Source: Actinernus sp. WN-2022 (Eukaryota > Cnidaria > Anthozoa > Actiniaria > Actinernidae). Taken from it: a stretch of DNA of 64,000 nt. Each line of letters begins with the position of its first letter. Within the stretch, counting starts at the first letter, position 1. The position numbers and the translations under genes are program-made. Positions 41,101 to 45,489 of the stretch are shown piece after piece. Location of the stretch: NCBI GenBank assembly GCA_030867875.1, contig JAOWCC010000577.1, positions 93,725,740 through 93,789,739 of the forward strand. The letters run 5' to 3'. Under the pieces are notes generated by a model, which searched no databases, was not told the DNA's origin, and saw only the letters and a program-made list of their open reading frames with translations.

Positions 41101-42908
41101 TTGCCTCTGTCGCAGATATTTGTAGATTTGCTTCTTCTACCTTTTCTGGCACCTTCTTATTCTCTCCCAAATCTTCGTAATCCTTCTTTTCCTCATCTTT
41201 CTTCGTTTCCGAGTTTACATCTGCATATTTCCATTCCTCTTTCTTCTCTTTTGACTTCGTCGCTGTTTCCTTTTCTAATTCCAATGGTGCGGGTAACATT
41301 TTACCTGTGTAAGCATGATTTGGAATAGTTATCATATTAAAGGACCCTCCATGATCTAGCCAGTTTGAGGGTTCTTGAACAAATGATATGACCTTCTAAA
41401 GATTGTTATAAATGAAATTAAACGGTTAATGCACATTGTAAGCTCGAAGTATTTCATGATTTTGGAAGGTGGTTCATTCTTTACACTATAAGTACCGGAT
41501 TACTTGCGAACCAGAAATTCGATTCAGCTACCAATTATTCTGCTATTGCCATAATTATAAAATAGTGTTTCTCTTTGGTGCTACGTTATTTTTGATATGC
41601 ATACCTACACAATATTAGTATATAAAAAAACGGTTTTCAAATACGAACCAACGACGACCAAGAGACTGATTCAGCTAGCTTGCCTCCGTTTGGTACCCCG
41701 GGGAGACAAAAACATTACTTCAGATCATCTGATTTTACCCTTGAGGCTTGAGTAATGATTTGTGTTTGTTTTTCTGTATCCCAAGCAGTAATGCAGGAAT
41801 TTCTTGAATTAAAAAACAAAGCACCGTCTGAACCTTTAGAGATAATTTGAAATGGGGCAACAAATTAAAGAGCCAAGCTGAATCGGTCCATTCGTCGAAA
41901 TACAATAATTGTTTCTTGTTGCTGCGCAGCGAGCGCGCCTGAAGCGAGCGAGCAAGCAGCAATATAAATCGGTGTAGTGTTGCCGATTTTCTCAATTTCT
42001 TCCTGCGCATTGCATTGTGATTATGAGCAAGGACAACCAAATTGAATGCGCACAAGGACCAAATTGCAACGCCAGCATGATGTAGGAACCATCATTTACT
42101 ACATTGATGTGAAAACACAAGGTTATATCAGCTCTACAGTAGGTATACCATTTACTACATTGATGTGAAAACACAAGGTTATATCAGCTCTACAGTAGGT
42201 ATACCATTTACTACATTGATGTGAAAACACAAGGTTATATCAGCTCTACAGTAGGTATACCATTTACTACATTGATGTGAAAACACAAGGTTATATCAGC
42301 TCTACAGTAGGTATACCATTTACTACATTGATGTGAAAACACAAGGTTATATCAGCTCTACAGTAGGTATACCATTTACTACATTGATGTGAAAACACAA
42401 GGTTATATCAGCTCTACAGTAGGTATACCATTTACTACATTGATGTGAAAACACAAGGTTATATCAGCTCTACAGTAGGTATACCATTTACTACATTGAT
42501 GTGAAAACACAAGGTTATATCAGCTTTACAGTAGACACCATTTACTACTACCAAGATAATGAATAATACAACAAACTCCTGGCGTATCTATGCTCCGAGT
42601 TATAGAATACACTCTGCTTTTGCTATGTTCTGTATGTCATTTTGATTGAAACCCCTATTGTTTTTGGCGTACATTATTTTATGTTTCGGAAGACTTGGGA
42701 TATATACCCCTCCCCCAAATGCAGCCATAATAATTACAGAATACAACTCACTATGTCGTTCACTTGCTTTTCTGTAAGGGAGAGGTTTCTTAACCGAAGA
42801 TCCCCTCGATGGAATGGCTGCCTGTGCTTGGGCTAGGTCTTTAGGGCTCACGGGTTCCGTCTGTGACCTCACGAGTTTCTTTTCAAGACGGCTATGCTTT
42901 GAACTCAT
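1377..42908 (-). CDS. ZU5-ZU5-UPA-protein kinase fusion gene (14 exons, 3' end outside window)
   Basis: Exons (high to low): 42752-42908, 41051-41304, 40209-40623, 39072-39289, 36605-36876, 34944-35140, 29359-29439, 26804-26948, 21526-21697, 13311-13460, 11522-11608, 5890-6015, 5343-5472, 1377-1447. All junctions are GT-AG and phase-compatible; together 2,475 nt = 825 codons without a stop. Residues about 1-165 are polar and charged; ZU5-1 about 166-310; ZU5-2 about 318-438; UPA about 445-636; basic linker 638-670; kinase from about 672. ZU5-ZU5-UPA is the core of ankyrins and PIDD, normally followed by a death domain. The kinase resembles MAP3K/STE11 enzymes (MEYIPGGSVY motif). No LRR or ankyrin repeats are seen before ZU5-1. 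Probably a cytosolic signalling protein (inference). Extra small exons, especially in the 8-kb intron before exon 10, cannot be excluded, nor a split into two genes there, although phase and strand fit one gene. Confidence 0.8.
1713..2310 (-). pseudogene. LINE reverse transcriptase C-terminal remnant
   Basis: Two overlapping minus-strand frames give the conserved end of CR1/L2-like LINE ORF2: IDDRLSWSKHVEQ, LIQPHFDYCSSVWDGL and, after a frame break, IMMFKIIHGLAPVYL and YNGAVLWNN. It is 5' truncated and frameshifted, so dead. Confidence 0.85.
2889..2990. repeat. Fragment of a TIR repeat family
   Basis: GGCAAAACGTTGTACTCCGC and following sequence match the left ends of the elements at 28,944 and 33,463. 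The right half is not present. Confidence 0.55.
3281..3524. repeat. Near-perfect foldback (about 92-bp arms)
   Basis: Arms 3281-3372 and about 3432-3524 are almost perfect reverse complements around a loop of about 60 bp. The copy at 43 kb lacks this segment, so the foldback inserted into the host element. Confidence 0.75.
3675..3770. repeat. 32-bp tandem repeat, 3 copies
   Basis: Three identical 32-bp units beginning ACGCTGTGACATAGGCC, made from the terminal part of the surrounding element. Confidence 0.9.
4234..4298. repeat. 21-bp tandem repeat, about 3 copies
   Basis: CATTTTCCAGTCTGC followed by AGTCTG is repeated about three times. Confidence 0.75.
4401..4570. repeat. Foldback element, copy 1
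   Basis: AATTCACTCTTTT...GGTGGCCATCTTGGATTC at the left pairs with GAATCCAAAATGGCCACC...AAGAATGAAT at the right. A sibling copy lies at 29,633-29,806. Confidence 0.7.
5229..5325. repeat. 20-bp tandem repeat, about 5 copies
   Basis: CGTTTTTAGTACGCCGTATA repeated four times exactly at 5241-5320 plus partial units, immediately 3' (in gene sense) of exon 13. Confidence 0.9.
5343..5472 (-). CDS. Exon 13, kinase helix E and catalytic loop
   Basis: Residues 759-801 (GSVYQKIVTNG ... TRQIITGLAYLHENGIIHGD). The catalytic loop reads HGDIKG: Asp799 is kept but the Arg of HRD is Gly798, making it a non-RD kinase. Acceptor TTGACTTAG, donor AAAG|GTTAGA, phase 0 in, 1 out. Confidence 0.88.
5890..6015 (-). 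CDS. Exon 12, kinase subdomains III-V
   Basis: Residues 717-758. LRKEINILK carries Glu724, the helix-C partner of Lys703; HLHIVRYYSARE and LMEYIPG follow, the latter being the hinge. The next exon completes MEYIPGGSVY, as in MEKK-type MAP3Ks. Acceptor TTTGATTGCAG, donor CCAGGG|GTAGGA, phase 0 both ends. It lies only about 130 bases from a GGGATCCC-rich array. Confidence 0.88.
6130..6525. repeat. GGGATCCC-rich array, copy A
   Basis: Dozens of the palindromic core GGGATCCC, with a regular 20-bp period (GCCCGGGATCCCGCCATCCC) at about 6289-6395. The left border GTACCCATGTAAAAAT corresponds in reverse to the border of copy B. Very GC-rich against an AT-rich background; open frames across it are by-products of the repeat. 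Confidence 0.85.
6540..8700. other. Intron sequence, nothing recognised
   Basis: AT-rich intron between exons 12 and 11. Short open frames (for example 7663-7863 minus) have no recognisable domain or splice context. Confidence 0.4.
8735..8990. repeat. Irregular TTCATAG-rich tract
   Basis: The heptamer TTCATAG and near variants recur more than a dozen times at irregular spacing. Not a fixed-period repeat. Confidence 0.6.
9087..9500. repeat. GGGATCCC-rich array, copy B (inverted)
   Basis: Same family as 6130-6525 in opposite orientation: repeated CCAGGTGGGAT / GGGATCCC blocks ending CCCGCCTCTATTTTGACATG GGTAC, the reverse complement of the copy A border. Confidence 0.85.
9525..9600. repeat. 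Palindrome
   Basis: AAGTCCAAGGACTTTGAACT then ATGAATATTCAT then AGTTCAAAGTGCTTGGACTT: a near-perfect inverted repeat with an almost loopless centre. Confidence 0.8.
10560..10893 (-). pseudogene. LINE reverse transcriptase C-terminal remnant
   Basis: Minus-strand frame with LQILQNKAAKIVLNLPRY, then LNWPTLSKRRLVHRN and MYNTRRKNSIRLPR, the typical end of a non-LTR retrotransposon RT. Truncated at both ends. Confidence 0.85.
10976..11245 (-). mobile_element. tRNA-derived SINE
   Basis: The minus strand carries an A box (TTAGCTCAGTGGTTGAG, 11220-11236) and a B box (GGGTTCAAACCC, 11182-11193) at tRNA spacing, followed by an unrelated 3' body. Not a functional tRNA: the acceptor stem does not close. 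Confidence 0.8.
11522..11608 (-). CDS. Exon 11, kinase subdomains I-II
   Basis: Residues 688-716 (VYLCRDKVSGENLAVKVVGL). Lys703 in AVKVV is the ATP-anchoring lysine of strand beta-3. Acceptor CTTGTTTTTAG, donor GGAG|GTTAGT, phase 0 both ends. Confidence 0.88.
12491..12914. mobile_element. Short TIR element
   Basis: Ends TAATAGCTGCGGTTACACT and AGTGTAACCGCAGCTATTA are reverse complements; the 424-bp interior has no coding sequence. Confidence 0.7.
13311..13460 (-). CDS. Exon 10, linker and kinase glycine-rich loop
   Basis: Residues 638-687. Basic Pro/Lys/Arg-rich linker (KPKKKDQRQLNRLGNF), then the kinase start (YYELVRMIGSGGYAK). The glycine loop reads IGSGGYAK plus V from the next exon: the first two glycines (681, 683) are present and the third is Ala. 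Acceptor TTCACTTTTCAG, donor AAG|GTTAGT, phase 0 at both ends. It joins exon 9 in phase 0. Confidence 0.85.
13683..13834. mobile_element. Short TIR element
   Basis: GTGATTTCACTAAACCCGTG...AAACAA at the left pairs with TTGTTTCACGGGTTT...GCAATCAC at the right. No coding sequence. Confidence 0.65.
14130..14384. repeat. Inverted-repeat (foldback) element
   Basis: Arms 14166-14224 and 14323-14382 share GAATAATACATGGACGCTTG and following sequence in opposite orientation; CGTTCGCTGCGCTCACTCG-type sequence occurs at both outer ends. Confidence 0.7.
14873..15790. repeat. 30-bp satellite array, about 30 units
   Basis: Unit ACTTGCTCGTGACTGGTTCA plus TTGTGTTTTT. Variant units (GATTGG, GACTGT) and two 29-bp units at about 15174 and 15473 recur with a 10-unit, 299-bp higher-order period. 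The long open frames through it (up to 196 codons) follow from the 30-bp period and are not genes. The flanks match the element at 35,288-35,726, which has a single unit. Confidence 0.95.
16169..16193. repeat. Poly-C tract
   Basis: Run of about 24 C; the length may be unreliable in sequencing. Confidence 0.9.
16440..18155 (-). pseudogene. Decayed LINE, reverse transcriptase region
   Basis: Minus-strand fragments in order: GDLRSTWSIINELTSRK (18,130), TPIFKKG-like and RPIS-like segments near 17,650, KAFVTVNHQILLEKIQKYG (17,440, the RT motif usually KAFDTVNH) and a CSPVWDN-like end near 16,480. Broken by many stops and frameshifts. Confidence 0.75.
18299..18448. repeat. Hairpin with A-rich loop
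   Basis: CCCTTTATGTAGGACGACAC pairs with GTGTCGTCCTACATGAAGGG; the loop is a degenerate AATACAACA repeat. Confidence 0.8.
18617..19690 (+). pseudogene. LINE 3' end (RT C-terminus, 3' UTR, TTG tail)
   Basis: Plus-strand frames read IKYLGILIDSNLSWKKQVE, YYALIYPFLIYGIIIWG and, after a frameshift, LQKKAMRII-type sequence. The element ends in a (TTG)n microsatellite at about 19,690. Truncated 5'. Confidence 0.85.
19800..20480. mobile_element. Internal part of a TIR element, split by a LINE
   Basis: 19,811-19,915 and 20,391-20,475 match consecutive parts (25,321-25,510) of the element at 24,857-25,636, starting CACAGGCTACCAAAGAATCA. The LINE fragment at 19,915-20,390 lies exactly between them. 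Confidence 0.75.
19915..20390 (+). pseudogene. LINE RT C-terminal remnant
   Basis: Reads RLHWLPIRAMILFKIILITYK, then a YGERSFQ...ARLWNSMH-like segment and a TTATTATT tail: the end of a CR1/L2-like LINE inserted into an older element. Confidence 0.75.
20800..20985 (+). mobile_element. SINE fragment without tRNA head
   Basis: CACATGTGAGTTGAGTTTGT...GGGTTTTCTCCGGGTTCTCC matches the body of the SINE at 40,735-40,910 on the other strand. Confidence 0.65.
21526..21697 (-). CDS. Exon 9, end of UPA domain
   Basis: Residues 580-637. The segment SRLSFLKDGAAQDVVCRLPI closely matches the end of ankyrin and PIDD UPA domains (a RLSF/VSF strand, then Ala/Val-Cys and LPIK or LNIT). Acceptor ATATTCGCAG, donor ATACCA|GTAAGT, phase 2 in, phase 0 out. 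This exon identified the UPA domain. Confidence 0.85.
21980..24180. other. Intron sequence, nothing recognised
   Basis: AT-rich intron between exons 9 and 8. Open frames such as 23618-23938 (minus) have no domain similarity or splice support. Confidence 0.4.
24191..24275. repeat. Hairpin with G/C-run arms
   Basis: TGCACTAGTC...CCCCTCCTCCCCC pairs with GGGGGAGGGG...GACTAGTGCA. Confidence 0.7.
24857..25636. mobile_element. TIR element with AGGGTTACCCT repeats
   Basis: Ends GGGCCCGTTTACAAGGAGAT and ATCTCCTTGTAAACGGGCCC are perfect reverse complements (TAA.../...TTA outside). Both ends carry CTAGGGTTACCCTAG-like subterminal repeats. A possible GTC target duplication flanks it. No coding capacity seen in about 780 bp. 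Confidence 0.8.
26051..26528. mobile_element. Mutator-like element with 9-bp target duplication
   Basis: TIRs of about 70 bp starting CAACCTCGTTCCCAGGGGTC, with a perfect direct repeat GGCGGTCCC at 26042-26050 and 26529-26537. Non-autonomous. Lies in the intron just upstream (gene sense) of exon 9. Confidence 0.85.
26546..26627. mobile_element. Mutator-like mini-hairpin
   Basis: 82 bp, ends CAATCTCGTTCTC / GGGAACGAGATTG, flanked by CGTCTCACG and CATCTCACG (8 of 9 identical). Confidence 0.65.
26804..26948 (-). CDS. Exon 8, UPA domain, middle part
   Basis: Residues 532-579 (KGSENIWVNDETYCVDRDRL, then an aromatic and Cys-rich strand). Acceptor TGCTACAAACTATCTTAG and donor ACACG|GTAAGC are both good. 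Phase 1 in and 2 out fit exons 7 and 9. The IWVNDETYC segment sits where ankyrin and PIDD UPA domains have their central conserved strand. Confidence 0.75.
27125..28640. other. Intron sequence; AT microsatellite only
   Basis: Between exons 8 and 7 of the large gene. Contains an (AT)n run at about 27,574-27,592 and another near 28,772-28,790; no exon or known repeat recognised. Confidence 0.4.
28944..29263. mobile_element. Short TIR element (copy 1 of family)
   Basis: CACACCGTGGCAAAACGTTA...CCGCTGGTC at the left pairs with GACCAGCGGAGCATAAAGTT...CGGTGTG at the right. Sibling at 33,463-33,790. Confidence 0.75.
29359..29439 (-). CDS. Exon 7, UPA domain, middle part
   Basis: Residues 505-531 (KDYILLCESTADDDMRPGD core), aligning with the UPA strand-helix segment that carries the acidic turn in ankyrins. 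Acceptor ATTTCAAAG. The donor is the weak TTCAAAG|GTGGTC; it is chosen because it alone gives phase 1 and joins exon 8 into a continuous UPA alignment. The frame stops if the intron is read through. Confidence 0.7.
29633..29806. repeat. Foldback element, copy 2
   Basis: CAATCCTTTGTTTTTGCCAG GTTAGCCTCG pairs with CGAGGCTAACCTGGCAAAAA CAAAGGATTG, extending to AATTCACTCTTTT ends. Same family as 4401-4570 but with longer arms. Confidence 0.8.
29977..31035. mobile_element. Large inverted-repeat element with internal hairpin
   Basis: AATTATTCACCGAAGTGGAG...GAGCCGCTT at the left pairs with AAGCGGCTC...CTCCACTTCGGTGAATAA at the right; ATATACCACAC-type sequence follows on both sides. A second hairpin, 30,659-30,815, is centred near 30,736. 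Related fragments lie at 39,370-40,020 and 45,381-45,485. Confidence 0.7.
30659..30815. repeat. Hairpin inside the large IR element
   Basis: GCGCGCGAAAAGTGATATTC AC...TAGTATATACCACACCAG TGAATATCACTTTTCGCGCG form arms of about 70 bp. Confidence 0.8.
31761..32851. mobile_element. Mutator-like element carrying a helicase fragment
   Basis: TIRs of about 95 bp beginning TAGCCTGATTATCAGACGGT, with a perfect 9-bp direct repeat CGTGCGCAG at 31752-31760 and 32852-32860. The interior includes a RecQ-like helicase fragment on the minus strand. No transposase seen, so non-autonomous. Confidence 0.85.
32482..32740 (-). pseudogene. RecQ-like helicase N-terminal fragment
   Basis: Minus strand reads KLYTEQKKALESFIRRNDVF then a Walker A-like TGFGKSLIF. 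This is the Q-motif/motif I region of RecQ-type DEAD/H helicases. The frame ends soon after, so only about 85 codons of a normally much longer protein are present; the frame also continues out through the TIR by chance. Confidence 0.7.
33463..33790. mobile_element. Short TIR element (copy 2 of family)
   Basis: Shares TTCTTTTAGTTTCGGCGGGA, the TAAATAATTTTATAACTTA tract and the ends with 28,944-29,263. Confidence 0.75.
34230..34640 (+). pseudogene. LINE RT C-terminal remnant and 3' UTR
   Basis: VYKCLHGNVPEYIFTPTNHI ... YWGTVLWNSLP is the standard LINE ORF2 end; the 3' part (GGCTCTCTGGAAGAGCATG...) is a typical LINE tail. Confidence 0.8.
34944..35140 (-). CDS. Exon 6, HFS-proximal linker and start of UPA domain
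   Basis: Residues 439-504. Strong acceptor TTTCAATCTACAG and donor GAGAG|GTACGT. The first residues complete the ZU5 end as HFS-P-LWAWITW, an aromatic stretch like that following the PIDD second cleavage site. The rest (FSAYMKKQKVKKSFVMPLVCVVQ) fits the first UPA strands. Phase 2 in (codon CC|T), phase 1 out. Confidence 0.8.
35288..35726. mobile_element. Short TIR element, parent of the 30-bp satellite
   Basis: Ends GGCCGGCCGAGTTGTTTGAA and TTCGAACAACCGGGTCC are inverted relatives. Internal GTCAGTTCGTGATTGACTTA TTGTGTTTTCACTTACTCC is homologous to the 14.9-kb satellite unit and its flanks, present here about once. Confidence 0.75.
36270..36312. repeat. TTTA microsatellite
   Basis: (TTTA)n with one variant unit. 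Confidence 0.9.
36605..36876 (-). CDS. Exon 5, second ZU5 domain with HFS motif
   Basis: Residues 349-438. Recognisable ZU5 core: SPCPIAWID, VFSKPVIIKVPC, then PKWVDITES and the terminal strand FVVFSVEHFS. The last residues, His436-Phe437-Ser438, match the HF|S autoproteolysis site known from PIDD and UNC5CL. Acceptor ATATAG|GTAC, donor TCTCC|GTGAGT, phase 0 in, phase 2 out. The reading frame is open throughout, although a plus-strand open frame overlaps it by chance. Confidence 0.88.
36903..37069. mobile_element. Short TIR element, copy 1
   Basis: ATGAGCGTAGTTATCACAAA...TTTTGTGTTAACATTGCTCAT; about 165 bp, with AT-rich flanks. Confidence 0.7.
37388..37573. mobile_element. Short TIR element, copy 2
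   Basis: Nearly identical to 36,903-37,069, same orientation, with an extra 16-bp TCGGTTTTTCTCGTTT duplication. Confidence 0.75.
37582..37716. mobile_element. Foldback element (GTGGCGTCGAAAT ends), copy 1
   Basis: AACCTATTTGTGGCGTCGAA ATGTGCCCTGATATTT pairs with AAATATCAGGGCATATTTCG ACGCCACAATACAGGTT. Relatives lie at 45,117-45,380 and 47,893-48,108. Confidence 0.75.
38047..38112 (+). mobile_element. tRNA-like SINE head
   Basis: A box TAGTATAGTGGT and B box AGTTCGACTCC at near-tRNA spacing; the A box resembles tRNA-Asp. The stems do not pair well, so a SINE head or tRNA pseudogene rather than a working tRNA. Confidence 0.5.
38490..38868. mobile_element. Short TIR element
   Basis: GACTTTCATAATGGCCGCCT CC...TAATTTGCAT pairs with ATGCAAATTAGGAGGCGGCC ATTATGAAAGTC. 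The left arm has a small internal duplication (CGCCTCCAGC). Confidence 0.75.
39072..39289 (-). CDS. Exon 4, end of ZU5-1 and start of ZU5-2
   Basis: Residues 276-348. It opens with the last strands of ZU5-1 (VELWEFTTLAVVSR) and runs directly into the start of ZU5-2 (GAVIQSS...VVEFPRGAV). This close tandem join is characteristic of the ankyrin/PIDD ZU5 pair. At the position of the HFS autocleavage motif, ZU5-1 has Glu-Phe-Thr (298-300). Acceptor TTTCTCAG, donor TTAAAA|GTATGG, phase 1 in, phase 0 out. Confidence 0.88.
40209..40623 (-). CDS. Exon 3, first ZU5 domain
   Basis: Residues 138-275. After a His/Asn/Lys-rich stretch, the ZU5 signature begins at about 167 (GGLFYLPEYGIHLKVPPGAV): an N-terminal Gly-Gly strand followed by the Pro-Pro-Gly-Ala turn typical of ZU5 in ankyrin, UNC5 and PIDD. 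It continues through SNIIELGP and HEPVVVTI, the core strands. Acceptor AGCCTTTAG precedes an in-frame ATG; a second possible acceptor at 40544 would change the phase, so the longer exon is preferred. Donor GAAG|GTTTGT, phase 1. Confidence 0.85.
40735..40910 (-). mobile_element. tRNA-derived SINE
   Basis: Minus strand: A-box-like GGGTGGGACAGTGGAAAG (40,882-40,899) and B box GGATTCGATTCCC (40,844-40,856), then the GGTTTTTCTCCGCATTCTCC body. Lies just upstream (gene sense) of exon 3. Confidence 0.75.
41051..41304 (-). CDS. Exon 2, Lys/Glu-rich linker
   Basis: Acceptor CTTACACAG and donor CAA|GTATAAG. Encodes residues 53-137, dominated by Lys and Glu (for example KEKKEEWKYADV), so probably disordered or coiled. 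Enters in phase 1 and leaves in phase 0, matching both neighbours. No domain recognised. Confidence 0.65.
42089..42545. repeat. 56-bp tandem repeat, about 8 copies
   Basis: Unit starts ACCATTTACTACATTGATGT; copies begin at 42147, 42203, 42259, 42315, 42371, 42427 and 42483 and are almost identical, with divergent edge copies. It lies in intron 1, about 200 bp from exon 1. The period is not a multiple of 3. Confidence 0.95.
42752..42908 (-). CDS. Exon 1, N-terminus of the ZU5/kinase protein
   Basis: Starts with ATG at 42908; an in-frame TAG lies 60 bases upstream with no ATG between, which favours this start. It encodes residues 1-52: basic, then Pro/Ser/Gln-rich, with no recognised domain. 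It ends CATA|GTGAGT in phase 1, and the split codon joins exon 2 as Ser-Lys-Met. The sequence just before the ATG (ATCACAG) could also be a splice acceptor, so an upstream leader exon is possible. Confidence 0.65.
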
Positions 42909-42953
42909 TGCTCCTGTGATTAGAGTAGACGATAAGTAAGAGAAGGAATCTCC

Positions 42954-43464
42954 AATAGAGGTAATAGGCTAACGCTGTTGCCACCCAATTCAGATCATGT
43001 GATGTAAACAGATGCTACTCTGGGGAATTATTCCTTTTTCATTCTAATAATAACCAGGAGCGTCCATCCCGCATACTAGGCCTATATATGTCACAGCGTT
43101 TTCACAAGTTAGGTTATTTTTAGAACGGTTTCCCGCTATTGTTGAGTCCCAATTATTCCTAAGGGAATAAAATCACAAAAGCGTAGAAACCATGTTGTTT
43201 CATATAACAATAGTAGCTAATGAGGCATCTTTTGTTCCGACACGGTGCAACCCAACAATTGGCGAGCAAAATAATCTAAAAAAATAGCCCAACTTGTAAA
43301 AACGCTGTGAAAACTGTATAGGAGACATGGACTCCTGTCATAATGCAGCCATGCCTATCTGAATAAAATTAATTTTCAAAGAGTCAATTCTCCAGAGTAA
43401 TGTGTGATTACATCACATAATCTGAATTGGATGGGAACAGAGTTAGCCGATTACGGTAACCTCT
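42954..43464. mobile_element. Nested inverted-repeat element
   Basis: Outer arms (GGCTAAC...CCAATTCAGAT, 42,968, and its inverse to about 43,455) surround an inner element, 43,066-43,310, with CACAGCGTTTT ends, homologous in inverse to 3,231-3,684. It starts within 50 bp of the putative start codon. Confidence 0.7.
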
Positions 43465-43469
43465 ATACG

Positions 43470-45100
43470 GGCGCATGTGCAAGGGTTATTGGCCTGAAAC
43501 AAGGAGACTATATCACATATCCCCGAGTTTCAGGCCAATAAAATGCTTTTTTTTTTTTACAATGGCTCAGTTTTCTCATTAACAAGTTCAATATACTGAT
43601 TCGAGAAAAAAAAACATGGACATTTTTTCAATAGTCTTAAGCAAATTCTCAACTATAAACAAAGGGTAATATAACAGAATTGCTCGGAATAGGAGTCATT
43701 CTAGATGAATTCGCACTGCTAGCGTCATTGAGCATGCGTAGATGTTTCTATTAGACCCACATGAACTACGGCGAATACCTTTTGATTCTGACTACACTAC
43801 CAAGAGACATTCGTATATAGAAATGGTTTATTTAGGATTGTGTCAGTCAGTCGTACTGCTGAATAATGTATGCTGGGCTCCTGACAATGTCTATGTGGTA
43901 TAATATGATACAGCATATTATCCTAACTCAAAATGTGCCACGCCAGATACGAAAAACCACTAAAAAAACACTCTTTGGATGTGGCCAAAAAATATGTGGA
44001 AACGTATTCCCCGACTAATGCAGTGGCACAGACCTCCGGGGACGAGGTAAACAGTCCTTAAAATGATATATCAAATTGAAACGGAAAGTAAAAAGTACAT
44101 AAATATTTGGAACCAATCATAAAATTTTAGCGCGACTGGGCTTGACGACTAACTGCACGTAGAATGATCAATATTCCCCACCAAGCACTTAAATAGTATG
44201 ACTATATCCTTAGAGGATAACCCAACCTCTCTATCGTGCCGTCAGAATATCAATTTCTGACTAATTCGTTCCTTCGACACTCAAGCGTCAGAAATTACAT
44301 TAAGTAAAATGGTGTTTCAGAGCGATATCAATGCAGGGGGCAGGATTAGTCCAGAAAATACCACTCTAATGCCATATAGCCCCATGTGTAGCTAATTAAA
44401 TATGCAGGGGAAATATATATTTTATATCCCCCAACATATTTAAGTATCACGATTCTCTGATCATTTTGTTTACTTTTGAGACGCCAATATAACATGGTAT
44501 TGGCGTCTCAGAATACCAGCCTCTGGTTGGCTCTTGCGTGAGCCCTTGCAGTTACATGGGTTCCAGGTCAAGTTCAAAAGTCGTTTGTTCAACAGCAAGA
44601 TTTCTACAATTGCACCTTCAAAACACTGTAAATTACAAGATAAGAATTATTCAATCCTTAAGGTAAGGTTGGCATTGTAGTTTCTGTCAGAAATCTAACA
44701 CAAGTACAATTTTCACAATTTTTGAAGAGATTTCAAAACACGTCGCGACAGTTTTCTCCACTCAAGCCGTGAAACCGTTGTCATAGATATACTAGGCGCC
44801 TTTTGAGAATTGAAATTACGATCAGCATAAGTTTGGTGCTTTTAACAATTCCCGACTTAACTGTTGACTCCGCCCAATACGAAATATATTTTCTCCCAAC
44901 TGGCCGGCAATATAATTCGGTATCGGCGTCTCAAAATCGCAATTAGTTTATATTAGTTAAATTAGGGGTTATGTGATATATTCCCCTGAAAGACCAATAG
45001 AACACTGAGCTAGGTGAAAATAAGCTACGATAATGTCAATTTGGAATGATATAAAATTCCGAGCTCGAAAGCGTAAAAACAATTGCTACATAATTATATT
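43470..45100. other. Intergenic, little recognised
   Basis: No exon seen. One palindrome, TGAGACGCCAATA...TATTGGCGTCTCA at 44,476-44,509, with a related half-copy near 44,905-44,935. Confidence 0.4.
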
Positions 45101-45116
45101 AGAGGTTATAACCCAT

Positions 45117-45380
45117 CAAACATTTTCTCGCGCGTGAATGGTTGAATGCGTCACGTGATAATTTCTCTCCGCGAGCGGGAAATATCAGCAAATACACCCC
45201 CTGTGAGCGTATAAGCGCGAGTCAAAGAAAATATTCGAAGGATGATAACAACAATAACCTACATTGTGGCGTCGAAACATATATAACCTATTTGTGACGT
45301 CGAAATCGCGGACATTATCTGATCCGAGAAGAGAACTGAGCTTCGAGGATCAGATAATGTCCAAGGACAAATACTTAACA
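45117..45380. mobile_element. Relatives of the GTGGCGTCGAAAT foldback family
   Basis: 45,117-45,275 matches 48,108-47,893 in reverse (GGTTGAATGCGTCACGTGA, CCGCGAGCGGGAAAT); 45,285-45,380 is a second partial copy. Confidence 0.65.
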
Positions 45381-45485
45381 ATTATTCACTTCAGTCTCAG
45401 TGACTATTGGCGAATATTTACCGAGACGAAGGTAAAATTAATATTCACCAATAGTCACTGAGACTGAAGTGAATAATTGTTTTAG
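45381..45485. repeat. Hairpin
   Basis: AACAATTATTCACTTCAGTC TCAGTGACTATTGG pairs with CCAATAGTCACTGAGACTGA AGTGAATAATTGTT. Confidence 0.85.
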
Positions 45486-45489
45486 TATA

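Noticed and set aside
42089..42545. CRISPR-like array
   Set aside because: Units are contiguous and identical with no variable spacers, in a eukaryotic genome; same for the 30-bp and 33-bp arrays.
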